A stretch of 64,000 nt of DNA, taken from Larkinella rosea. Its GTDB lineage: Bacteria; Bacteroidota; Bacteroidia; Cytophagales; Spirosomataceae. The stretch's first letter is position 1. The number at the start of each line of letters is the position of its first letter. Made by a program: the position numbers and the translations under genes. The stretch covers positions 248,001 through 312,000 of the forward strand of contig NZ_RQJO01000009.1 in the NCBI RefSeq assembly GCF_003858635.1, in the 5' to 3' direction. The notes under the pieces were generated by a model that saw only the letters and a program-made list of their open reading frames with translations, was not told where the DNA came from and ran no database searches. Below are positions 8,482 to 15,716 of this stretch, piece after piece.

Positions 8482-9413
8482 TATTTTATTATGGTTGATG
8501 ATTTGTCGACCCGGGGCGCTTGCCCTCCGCGGAGAATGGAACTGCCGTTGTAGCGCTGGCTCTGGTCGATGTCGATGGGTTGTTCGAAATCTTCGGGGCT
8601 GATTTGGCCGCTTTGGGCAAACGCCGTGACGGCATTCTGGAACGTGACCAGTCGGATGGTTTCGTCGGAAATACCGCTTTCTTTCATCAGGGCTGCGGTT
8701 TTGGGCAAGGCCAGCGGATCGCTGATGCCCCAGTCGGCAGCCGAATTGATCATGATTCGTTCCGGGCCGTATTGTTTGACGACCTCAACCATCCGCTCGT
8801 TGCCCATTTTGGTAAACGGGTAAATCGTAAACCCGGCCCAGAAACCCCGGTCGAGGACTTCCCGGACGGTTTCTTCGTTATTATGATCGACAATCACCAT
8901 GCCGGGTTCCAAACCGTGTTCGAGCGCAATGTCCATGCTGCGGCTGGTTCCCTGTTTTTTGTCGCGGTGGGGCGTATGAATCTGTACGGGCAAACCGGCT
9001 TCCCTGGCCAGATCCAATTGAGCCCGGTAGTATTTTTCTTCGGCGGGTGTCTGGTCGTCAAAACCGATTTCGCCGACACCGACCACTCCTTCTTTGTAAA
9101 TAAACAGTGGCAGAATTTCCATCACCTGCTCGGCGAGGGCTTCGTTGTTGGCCTCTTTAGAGTTCAGGCCGATGGTGCAATAATGCCGAATCCCGAACTG
9201 CGACGCCCGGAACCGCTCCCAGCCCACCAGACTCGCAAAGTAATCGCGGAACGAATCGACGCCCGTGCGGGGCTGCCCGAGCCAGAAAGCCGGTTCGATA
9301 ACGGCCACAACGCCAGCGTCGGCCATGGCCTGGTAATCATCCGTGGTGCGGGACGTCATGTGAACGTGCATGTCGAAAAACTTCATCCCGCGTACTGTAT
9401 CTAAGAAACTCAT
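8481..9413 (-). CDS. eboB: EboB: TatD-like metal-dependent hydrolase
   Basis: A 310-residue TIM-barrel metallohydrolase related to TatD/PHP amidohydrolases. Metal ligands visible: HVH in MKFFDMHVHM near the N-terminus, E in GVGEIGFD, H in QIHTPH, H in IVDHNNEE and D in SAADWG. The ATG at 9413 (MSFLDTVRGMKFF) is chosen over the ATG at 9437 because it lies a normal distance below a good promoter; the upstream ATG would sit inside that promoter. First gene of the eboB-F operon. Substrate unknown. Confidence 0.88.
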   Translation of the reverse strand: MSFLDTVRGMKFFDMHVHMTSRTTDDYQAMADAGVVAVIEPAFWLGQPRTGVDSFRDYFASLVGWERFRASQFGIRHYCTIGLNSKEANNEALAEQVMEILPLFIYKEGVVGVGEIGFDDQTPAEEKYYRAQLDLAREAGLPVQIHTPHRDKKQGTSRSMDIALEHGLEPGMVIVDHNNEETVREVLDRGFWAGFTIYPFTKMGNERMVEVVKQYGPERIMINSAADWGISDPLALPKTAALMKESGISDETIRLVTFQNAVTAFAQSGQISPEDFEQPIDIDQSQRYNGSSILRGGQAPRVDKSSTIIK

Positions 9414-9434
9414 GATTTTGTGGGCTTTAAAAAG

Positions 9435-9465
9435 CAAAGTTAGCTGGCCTGCAACCCAGTTGCAA
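9435..9465 (-). promoter_or_regulatory. Promoter of the eboBCDEF operon
   Basis: On the minus strand TTG (9465-9463), a 20-base spacer and TAACTTTG (9442-9435) match the Bacteroidota vegetative promoter. The -7 box ends 21 bases before the eboB ATG at 9413. Confidence 0.75.
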
Positions 9466-9478
9466 CGTACTTACGGAC
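9465..9478. repeat. Degenerate half copy of the ACGGACT palindrome
   Basis: ACGTACTTACGGAC differs from the left arm at 961-974 by one base. It touches the -33 end of the ebo promoter and has no convincing partner arm. Confidence 0.4.
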
Positions 9479-9667
9479 ATTCGCCGTGTTTTTCTATTGA
9501 AATAAGGTTTTTCAGTGGAAATCATACTCGGGAAAATAAAAACTAAACCGGTCGTTGCCCCATTAGATTTTAATTAAAAACCGAATTACGCGCCGTTTGA
9601 TTAATCAAATGCCCTGCCTTAATCGTTATTTATTTAAAAGTTGATTTCTAAATTTTATTTCGAAACG

Positions 9668-10318
9668 ATGAAAACCGTATTTCAGATTCTGCTGTGGGCG
9701 AGCATTAGTGGAGGAATTGGAAGTGGGATCAGTTCCTGCCGCCCCGATCCGCTCAACGACCTGACGCCGGAAGACAGCCAGGTTTTTATTACCAACCACG
9801 ACCGATCGGTCAATTTTGCAAACTATAAAACGTACAGCCTGCCGGATTCGGTGGTGGAAGTGGCCAATGACCGGCAAACCGTATCGATGACACCCCTCGA
9901 CCAGCGTGTGCTGGATAAACTGGCGACAACGATGACCGGTTTGGGTTATCAGCGCGTAAGCGGGAAAGACAGCTCCGATTTGGGAGTCGCCGTGATGAAA
10001 ATCAACAACAGCTACGTGGGCGTTACCTCGAATCCCTATTCATCGTACTACCTGAATTACTGGGGCTACGGTGGCCTGGGCGGTTATGGCGGTTACAGTC
10101 CCTATTACCCAAGCTATTACTCATTTTATGAGGTAAGCGACACCTACTGGCTGATCCAGTTGATTGACCTGAAGCATCCCAACACCGCCGATCAGAAACT
10201 GAATGTTGTCTGGCAAGCCCAGGTTCGCGGCAACGGTATTTTCGACGAAACGTCCGTCGATTCCATCATTACCAGCGTGTTCAATCAGTCGACGTATTTA
10301 AAAGGGAATAAAGAATAG
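9668..10318 (+). CDS. DUF4136-like lipoprotein
   Basis: A 216-residue envelope protein. The N-terminus is hydrophobic and ends in ISSC, a likely lipobox, so it should be a lipoprotein. The body matches the DUF4136 pattern: NFANYKTYSLPD near residue 50, then a region about a tightest-possible LDQRVLDKLATTM helix, and a Tyr/Gly-rich loop (YWGYGGLGGYGGY). The start at 9668 (MKTVFQILL) is preferred over an in-frame ATG 27 bases upstream. It reads outwards from the ebo operon and precedes an outer-membrane protein gene by 66 bases. Function unknown. Confidence 0.75.
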   Translation: MKTVFQILLWASISGGIGSGISSCRPDPLNDLTPEDSQVFITNHDRSVNFANYKTYSLPDSVVEVANDRQTVSMTPLDQRVLDKLATTMTGLGYQRVSGKDSSDLGVAVMKINNSYVGVTSNPYSSYYLNYWGYGGLGGYGGYSPYYPSYYSFYEVSDTYWLIQLIDLKHPNTADQKLNVVWQAQVRGNGIFDETSVDSIITSVFNQSTYLKGNKE

Positions 10319-10370
10319 AGATAAGGGCGATGAGATCATAAAATCTCTTGTCTCTTGTCTCTATTCTTTA
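10309..10370. repeat. Heptad inverted repeat (DUF4136/outer-membrane gene gap)
   Basis: Arms 10309-10325 and 10354-10370 pair over 16 of 17 bases (TAAAGAATAGAGA-AAG type) with an inner stem GAGAT/ATCTC. Read backwards the right side gives the 7-mers AGAATAG, AGACAAG, AGACAAG. The left arm contains the stop codon (10316-10318) of the upstream gene. Confidence 0.75.
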
Positions 10371-10384
10371 CTCTAACAAAGATC

Positions 10385-11065
10385 ATGAAAAAGAGAATCA
10401 TATTTAGCCTGATTGGGCTAATCTGGGCGCTGGGAGCGGCTGCTCAGTCGGATAAGGAAGAAAAGGAACAGAAAGAGCGATCCCAAAGTTTTTCCCAATC
10501 GCTTTACGAACGCTTCGTGTCGGGCCGGGGAACGGTTTTTTACGGCGTCGGAATTCCAATGGGCAGTCAGCAAGATTACATCAATAAAACGGGAAACCGC
10601 AATTTTGGGCTGGCGGTGGAAGCTATGTTTCCGGGGCGGTTTTCGGTGGGCGCACGCATTGGTCAGCAATACGTGAGTGAGCAGCTGCCGCGCCAGGTGT
10701 ATACGTTCGACGACGGCTCGGAAGTTTCGGCGGTACAAACCCGGACGTTGAACATCGTGCCGCTGATGGCCATCGGATCGATTTATCTGAATGATATCAA
10801 GTCCGTTTTCAGGCCATACCTGCAATTGGGAGCCGGTGGCGCGTACGTCAATTATGCCAAATACTACGGCACCCTGATTGATCAGAAAACTGGAGTTCGG
10901 GCAGCTTTGGCTCCGGCGGTCGGGGCTAAGTTCCAGTTTGGAAAGACCAGCAACCTGGGCGGAGAAATCCAGGCACAGTATCAGAACGTGTTTTTCAAGT
11001 ATAACGAACTGAAAAACAGCAGTAACCTGTTACTGTCCGTTGGTATATCCTACCGCTGGCTCTAA
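10385..11065 (+). CDS. Outer-membrane beta-barrel protein
   Basis: A 226-residue exported protein. The signal peptide MKKRIIFSLIGLIWALGAAAQ is followed by a charged Glu/Lys linker and then alternating strands ending in an aromatic residue (SVGISYRWL), the mark of an outer-membrane barrel of the porin/PorT type. It starts at the ATG at 10385. It is co-directional with the DUF4136-like lipoprotein gene and the two may act together at the cell surface. Specific function unknown. Confidence 0.75.
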   Translation: MKKRIIFSLIGLIWALGAAAQSDKEEKEQKERSQSFSQSLYERFVSGRGTVFYGVGIPMGSQQDYINKTGNRNFGLAVEAMFPGRFSVGARIGQQYVSEQLPRQVYTFDDGSEVSAVQTRTLNIVPLMAIGSIYLNDIKSVFRPYLQLGAGGAYVNYAKYYGTLIDQKTGVRAALAPAVGAKFQFGKTSNLGGEIQAQYQNVFFKYNELKNSSNLLLSVGISYRWL

Positions 11066-11070
11066 CGTAA

Positions 11071-11117
11071 ACGTACCCACGGACTAAATGGGAGCGCCCG
11101 CCGGTCCGTGGGTACGA
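11071..11117. repeat. Palindromic repeat of the ACGGACT family inside the eboA 3' end
   Basis: The arms CGTACCCACGGAC (11072-11084) and GTCCGTGGGTACG (11105-11117) are perfectly complementary; the centre is GC-rich, with GCGCCCGCCGG. The eboA stop codon (11086-11084 on the minus strand) and its last residues (HGPAGAPI) are encoded by this repeat. Confidence 0.8.
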
Positions 11118-11836
11118 AATAAATCCTCCAGTTCGGTTCGATTTGTCTCGGTAACGAACGGTTTGACCAGTGTCCACAATTCCGGGTGAATGGCGCGTCC
11201 GGCCGCCCGGCGCTCCTGGGCATAGTCGATGGCAATTCGGGCTAGTTTTTCGTTGGTTCTTTCCTGAAAACCGGTGATTTGCTCCACCGGTTTATCGCTG
11301 AAGAACGCTTTCATAATCAGTTGGTTCCAGGCTGGTTCGTCCAATTGCTCGGCCGGATACGGATTGTGGAGCATAATGGCTTCCTGCACGGGGCCCATGT
11401 TGCTCCGGACGGCTTCGGTAGCCTGAAACCGCCAGTGTTCCGGGTAATCGAGAACAGGGAGGGCCGAGTATAAAGCCGCCAGTTCGTTCATTTCTGCTGC
11501 CAGAAACAGATTCTCGATGGTGCTAAAATAAACCGCTGAATCATCGGAAGCGAGTTGCCTCAACCACCAGACGCGCGCCAGTCGGTCGAGCGACCAGCCA
11601 CCGACCGTGAAACCGGGCCGGAGTGCCTGAATCTCCTGATTTTTTTCGGGTGAAACGGTTATCGTCTGTTTACCGACAAAGCGCGGAAGTGCGGTAAAAA
11701 CACGGTAGAAAACCGCCTGAGCCGGATTGCTGTGGTAGGAGTCGGCCTGTTGTGTCAGGTACGTTACGGCTTTTTCGGCATTGGGCTGCTGCCGGATCAG
11801 ATCGAGTAGGGTTGCGGAAAGTGCTGATGCATTCAT
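11084..11836 (-). CDS. eboA: EboA domain protein
   Basis: A 250-residue soluble protein matching EboA: mostly helical, with the region LRPGFTVGGWSLDRLARVWWL near residues 71-91 and a conserved middle about HWRFQATEAVRSNM and LHNPYPAEQLDEPAWNQL. The biochemical role of EboA is unknown. Unlike usual ebo clusters it is separated from eboB by about 1.7 kb and by two genes on the other strand, and it lies 36 bases after xerC on the same strand, probably in that transcript. Its C-terminal tail is supplied by a repeat element and may be a replacement of the native end. Confidence 0.85.
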   Translation of the reverse strand: MNASALSATLLDLIRQQPNAEKAVTYLTQQADSYHSNPAQAVFYRVFTALPRFVGKQTITVSPEKNQEIQALRPGFTVGGWSLDRLARVWWLRQLASDDSAVYFSTIENLFLAAEMNELAALYSALPVLDYPEHWRFQATEAVRSNMGPVQEAIMLHNPYPAEQLDEPAWNQLIMKAFFSDKPVEQITGFQERTNEKLARIAIDYAQERRAAGRAIHPELWTLVKPFVTETNRTELEDLFRTHGPAGAPI

Positions 11837-11872
11837 GCCGTAAAAGTAGTAAGCAGATCGGCGACTGGCAAC

Positions 11873-12760
11873 TTACCCGGCTTTGGGATGCGCCTGATTG
11901 TATGCTTTCTTCAGTTTATCGATGGTCGTGTGCGTATAAATTTGCGTCGCAGCCAGACTGCTGTGGCCCAGCAAATCCTTAATGGCGTTCAGATCGGCGC
12001 CCCGGTTGAGCAAATGCGTCGCGTAGGTATGGCGCAAAACGTGCGGACTCTTCTTCTCCAGCGTGGTGACCAATCCCAAATACCGCTTCACAATGCGCTG
12101 AATCAGAACCGGATACGATTTGATGCCCTGGTCGCTCAGAATCAGATAAACCGGGTCGGCTTTTCCCGCAAATTCGGTTTCTTTCAGTTGCTGGTACTGC
12201 TGAATGAGCGCAAAAAGCGGGGGTGGAACCGGGATAATCCGGTGTTTATTGCGTTTGCCCAACACCGTAATGGTTTTTTCGTAGAGATTCACGTCGGCCG
12301 TTTTCAACCCTACCAGTTCCGCCAACCGGATGCCGGTGCCGTAGAGTAATTCCAGGACCAGTTTGTCCCGTAATCCCTTGAAATCATCCGGAAAATCGAC
12401 ATCGTCGAGCAGCGTTTCCATCGGTTTTTCTTCGACAAAAACCGGTATTTTTTTGCTCGTTTTGAGCGCCGATACTTTCAGCATCGGGTCGGCGGCAATG
12501 ACTTTCCGGCGCAGCATGAACCCGAAAAAACTACGGAGTGTGGCAATTTTCCGATTCACCGACGTCTTATCCAACCCGCTTTCGACCAGACTGACAATCC
12601 ACGACCGAATCATGTGAAAGGTCGCATTCTCAGGCTGTTCCAGCTCGTACTGGCTTTTCAAATAGTCCTGAAACTGGTCAATATCAATGCGATACGCCGT
12701 TAGCGTATGGTGACTCAGGCGTTTCTCGTAGCGGATGTGTTCAAGAAAAAGCGAAACCAT
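11873..12760 (-). CDS. xerC: Tyrosine recombinase XerC/XerD family
   Basis: A 295-residue site-specific tyrosine recombinase, presumably for resolving chromosome dimers at dif. N-terminal SAM-like DNA-binding domain at about 1-85, catalytic domain after 105. All catalytic residues are visible: R145 (GTGIRLAEL), H240 and R243 (PHVLRHTYATH), H266 (LLGHSS) and the nucleophile Y275 (TQIYTH). The start at 12760 (MVSLFLEHIRYEKRLS) is preferred over an upstream extension to 12829. It follows rpsU by 100 bases, the common Bacteroidota arrangement. Confidence 0.93.
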   Translation of the reverse strand: MVSLFLEHIRYEKRLSHHTLTAYRIDIDQFQDYLKSQYELEQPENATFHMIRSWIVSLVESGLDKTSVNRKIATLRSFFGFMLRRKVIAADPMLKVSALKTSKKIPVFVEEKPMETLLDDVDFPDDFKGLRDKLVLELLYGTGIRLAELVGLKTADVNLYEKTITVLGKRNKHRIIPVPPPLFALIQQYQQLKETEFAGKADPVYLILSDQGIKSYPVLIQRIVKRYLGLVTTLEKKSPHVLRHTYATHLLNRGADLNAIKDLLGHSSLAATQIYTHTTIDKLKKAYNQAHPKAG

Positions 12761-12796
12761 AGGGCGCGGGGACGAAGAATACAGGACAAGATACCA

Positions 12797-12826
12797 TAAA
12801 AAAAGCAGTAAGCGAATGCCTACTGC
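12797..12826 (-). terminator. Terminator or attenuator after rpsU
   Basis: On the minus strand, GCAGTA/TACTGC stem followed by a run of seven T. It lies 35 bases beyond the rpsU stop and before xerC, so it could reduce readthrough into xerC and eboA. Confidence 0.65.
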
Positions 12827-12860
12827 CAACCCATGCTGTTTCGGAAAATGGTCTTAAAGA

Positions 12861-13058
12861 CTATGCTTCACTGTTGCTGCCGTACATTTTTTCGCGGTAG
12901 ACGGCTTTCAGAATTTCCTGGCGACGTTTGATCGACGGTTTCTGGAAAGCAGTCCGGGAACGTAGGGCGCGCAATACGCCGGTTTTTTCAAATTTTTTCT
13001 TAAAGCGCTTGAGGGCTTTGTCAATTGACTCGTTTTCTTTGACGTTTATGATAAGCAT
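12861..13058 (-). CDS. rpsU: 30S ribosomal protein S21
   Basis: A 65-residue basic protein, MLIINVKENESIDKAL followed by the Lys/Arg-rich helix RFKKKFEK and a basic tail with RRQEILKAVYREKMYG, a full match to bS21. The frame is open upstream to 13400 but only the ATG at 13058 gives the family N-terminus, and a strong promoter lies just before it. S21 takes part in translation initiation on the 30S subunit. Confidence 0.97.
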   Translation of the reverse strand: MLIINVKENESIDKALKRFKKKFEKTGVLRALRSRTAFQKPSIKRRQEILKAVYREKMYGSNSEA

Positions 13059-13097
13059 ATCCTGCAATTCGTTAATTTTCTGATACCAAACGGATTG

Positions 13098-13128
13098 CAA
13101 AGGTATGTTTCCGGAAGGAAAAAACCAA
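13098..13128 (-). promoter_or_regulatory. Promoter of rpsU
   Basis: On the minus strand TTG (13128-13126), 20 bases and TACCTTTG (13105-13098), an exact match to the Bacteroidota promoter, about 40 bases before the rpsU start. A plus-strand TAGTTTTG at 13129-13136 abuts it and may serve the divergent ppx-like gene. Confidence 0.8.
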
Positions 13129-13205
13129 TAGTTTTGTGCGAAATGATTAACAGCCAAATCCGTGTTCCTATCCAAAACCTTATAACAGTAAACCACCAGA
13201 ATTGC

Positions 13206-14135
13206 ATGAAACAAGCCGTTATTGACCTCGGGACGAATACCTTCCATTTGATGATTACAAACGCAGGTCAGACGCTGTTTCGGGAAAGCCGCCCGGCAAA
13301 AATTGGCAAATCCGGCATCAATCAGGGCTTGATTACCGACGAAGCCACCGAGCGGGCAGTAGCGGTTTTGCGGTATTTTCGGACCATCATCGATCAGCAT
13401 CAGCTACCGGTCGAACAGGTCGTAGCCATCGGAACCAGTGCTATCCGGAACGCCGGAAATCAGTTGGCGTTTATCGAACGGATTCAGCAGGAAACCGGTA
13501 TTGTGATTCGCTCCATTTCGGGCGACGAAGAAGCCGGTTACATTTACGCCGGTGTCCGGGCCGCCGGAACGCTCGACGACCAGATGGCGTTGGTGGTCGA
13601 CATCGGCGGGGGCAGTGTTGAGTTCATTCTGTGTACGAAAAAACGGATTTACTGGAAGCAGAGTTTTGAGATTGGCGGTCAGCGGTTGCTGGAGCGGTTT
13701 ATGGAAACCGACCCGATCAGCCCTTCAGCGGTGAGTCGATTGAACCGGTTTTTTCAGGAACAATTATTGCCGCTCACCAATGCGGTTCATCAATATGCGC
13801 CGGTTGTTCTGGTGGGGTCGTCGGGCTCGTTCGACACACTGATCGATTTGCAGTTCATGCACGAAAAAGGGCAGTTACCGGACGCAAACCGGACGGCTTT
13901 CGACCTGTCGGTCAGTGAATTTTACCGCTCGTATGAACAACTCCTGACCCGAAATCACGCGGAACGGATGCAACTGCCGGGCATGATCGAACTGCGGGTC
14001 GACATGATTGTGGTGGGTGTTTGCCTGATCGATTATGTGTTACGGGCGTACGGCATTCGGCAGATTCGGGTTTCCACCTATTCGTTGAAAGAAGGGGTTT
14101 TGGCGGATTTATTTCAGCCTGAAAATGACTCATAA
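13206..14135 (+). CDS. Ppx/GppA-family phosphatase
   Basis: A 309-residue protein of the sugar kinase/Hsp70 ATPase fold that hydrolyses polyphosphate or pppGpp. Phosphate-binding loop 1 is IDLGTNTFHLMI near residues 6-17, and the second loop is VVDIGGGSVEF near 132-142; ISGDEEAGY precedes it. The start at 13206 (MKQAVIDLGT) fits the family; the longer frame from 13095 does not. It is the short, two-domain form without the HD domain, so exopolyphosphatase or guanosine pentaphosphatase activity cannot be separated. Confidence 0.9.
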   Translation: MKQAVIDLGTNTFHLMITNAGQTLFRESRPAKIGKSGINQGLITDEATERAVAVLRYFRTIIDQHQLPVEQVVAIGTSAIRNAGNQLAFIERIQQETGIVIRSISGDEEAGYIYAGVRAAGTLDDQMALVVDIGGGSVEFILCTKKRIYWKQSFEIGGQRLLERFMETDPISPSAVSRLNRFFQEQLLPLTNAVHQYAPVVLVGSSGSFDTLIDLQFMHEKGQLPDANRTAFDLSVSEFYRSYEQLLTRNHAERMQLPGMIELRVDMIVVGVCLIDYVLRAYGIRQIRVSTYSLKEGVLADLFQPENDS

Positions 14136-14225
14136 TGAGACAGAATCCGGGCGGTTTTTGTTTTCAAAATGGGGGTATATACATTTTAACGAGTTTACAT
14201 TTTACTACAATTCTTCAAATCACTA

Positions 14226-14717
14226 ATGGCAGCAGACGAAAGAGAACGATCGTATAATTGGGAAGATCCCATGCAGGGCGCACAGGCCGCTAAAACCATG
14301 TCCGGACTGGAATACCTACAAAGCATTCTGGACGGTGTTAATCCGCTTCCACCCATTTGCCAGACGCTGGATTTTGATCCGGTGGCGATGGAAGACGGGA
14401 AGGCGGTTTTTGCCGTTACGCCTTCCGAATTTCATTACAATCCGATCGGCGTTGTGCACGGCGGTTTATTAAGCACACTTTGCGATTCGGCCATGGGCTG
14501 CGCCATTCACACTAAACTGGCGGCCGGAGTGGGCTATACCACGCTGGAACTGAAAGTCAATCTGGTGCGACCGGTGACGGCTAAAACCGGTAAACTGATT
14601 TGCACCGGAACCGTCATCCACGTTGGCCGGAGCGTCGCCACCGCCGAAGCCCGCGTCGAAGATGCCCAGGGCAAACTCTACGCCCACGCGACTTCGACCT
14701 GCATGATTTTGAAATAA
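14226..14717 (+). CDS. PaaI-type hotdog-fold thioesterase
   Basis: A 163-residue hotdog protein. The motif NPIGVVHGGLLSTLCDSAMG around residues 79-98 is the PaaI/YdiI signature, with H86-G-G near the catalytic site, and the final strands carry VARVEDAQGKLYAHATSTC. The family hydrolyses acyl-CoA thioesters. It ends MILK-stop inside an inverted repeat that also holds the stop of the convergent SDR gene. Confidence 0.87.
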   Translation: MAADERERSYNWEDPMQGAQAAKTMSGLEYLQSILDGVNPLPPICQTLDFDPVAMEDGKAVFAVTPSEFHYNPIGVVHGGLLSTLCDSAMGCAIHTKLAAGVGYTTLELKVNLVRPVTAKTGKLICTGTVIHVGRSVATAEARVEDAQGKLYAHATSTCMILK

Positions 14718-14821
14718 AGGAGGAAGGGAGGATCGGAAGAAGGGAGAAACGGAAAAGAGAAATTAATCCTTTCCTTCCTCCCTTCTTCCCTTCGTCCGAT
14801 TTTCCCTTCCTCCTTTATTTC
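14711..14821. repeat. Purine/pyrimidine inverted repeat spanning both convergent stop codons
   Basis: Outer arms 14711-14729 and 14803-14821 are perfectly complementary over 19 bases (GAAATAAAGGAGGAAGGGA). The arms continue imperfectly to near the centre, as GA-rich words on the left and CT-rich on the right. The stop codons of the thioesterase (14715-14717) and the SDR (14817-14815) occupy mirror positions in the arms. Probably acts as a bidirectional terminator. Confidence 0.8.
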
Positions 14822-15567
14822 CGATAAATGGTTGTGGCTGCGGCCTGGGCGGAAGCCAGAATCGTGATGTCGGCGATGGTGACGTGGGCCGGAGCAGAAA
14901 CAGCGTAGGCTACGGCGTCGGCAATGTCGGTGGCGGTTAAGGGCGTAAAACCTTCGTAAATCTTGGCGGCCCGTGCTTCGTCGCCTTTGAAACGCACCAG
15001 CGAAAATTCGGTTTCGACGGCGCCGGGAGCGACGTTGGTTATCTTGATGCCGTGTTGGGTCAGATCCAGTCGCATGCCTTCGCTGAGAGCCTCTACGGCA
15101 GCTTTCGAGGCACAATAAACGCCACCATTCGCATAGGTTTGCTTTCCGGCAATCGAACTGATGTTGACGATGTGGCCGCGACCGTTTTTTACCATTCCCG
15201 GCGAAACCGCCCGGGTAACATAGAGTAGCCCTTTTACATTGCCGTCGATCATCGCATCCCAGTCGTCAACGTCTCCTTCGTGAATCGGCCCCATGCCGTG
15301 GGCATTTCCGGCGTTATTGACGAGTACATCGATGGTTTGCCAGTCTTCGGGTAAAGACGCAACGGCGGTTTCGACGGCGGCCCGGTCGCGAACGTCAAAG
15401 TTGAGCGTGTAGGTATCGATTTCGTTGCCGAGGGTTTGCTGTAATTCATCCAGCCGTTCCTGACGGCGTCCGCACAGAATAAGGCGATAATTGAGTTTGG
15501 CAAATGCGTTGGCAATCGCTAGACCAATGCCGGAAGTGGCGCCGGTAATGAAGGCAGTTTGGGCCAT
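14815..15567 (-). CDS. SDR family NAD(P)-dependent oxidoreductase (YdfG-like)
   Basis: A 250-residue classical SDR. TGATSGIG near residues 8-15, NNAGNAHG near 90, active-site S in ISSIAGKQTYANG and YCASK for the catalytic Tyr/Lys pair. The RRQERL stretch after the second strand (about residue 34) suggests NADP(H). The best comparison is YdfG-type 3-hydroxy acid dehydrogenases. It is convergent with the thioesterase gene. Confidence 0.88.
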   Translation of the reverse strand: MAQTAFITGATSGIGLAIANAFAKLNYRLILCGRRQERLDELQQTLGNEIDTYTLNFDVRDRAAVETAVASLPEDWQTIDVLVNNAGNAHGMGPIHEGDVDDWDAMIDGNVKGLLYVTRAVSPGMVKNGRGHIVNISSIAGKQTYANGGVYCASKAAVEALSEGMRLDLTQHGIKITNVAPGAVETEFSLVRFKGDEARAAKIYEGFTPLTATDIADAVAYAVSAPAHVTIADITILASAQAAATTIYRK

Positions 15568-15716
15568 ATTCGTATTCCTATTTTAAAAAAACGGTTTAAA
15601 ACAAAGCCAAAGATCAGGATAAATCAGAATAGAATTGGCTTTGCAGGTGTTTTAAGCGGCTATAAATAGTAATTTTTCAGCTATTCTTTTCTATCTTGGG
15701 ATTTAGACCTGACGTA

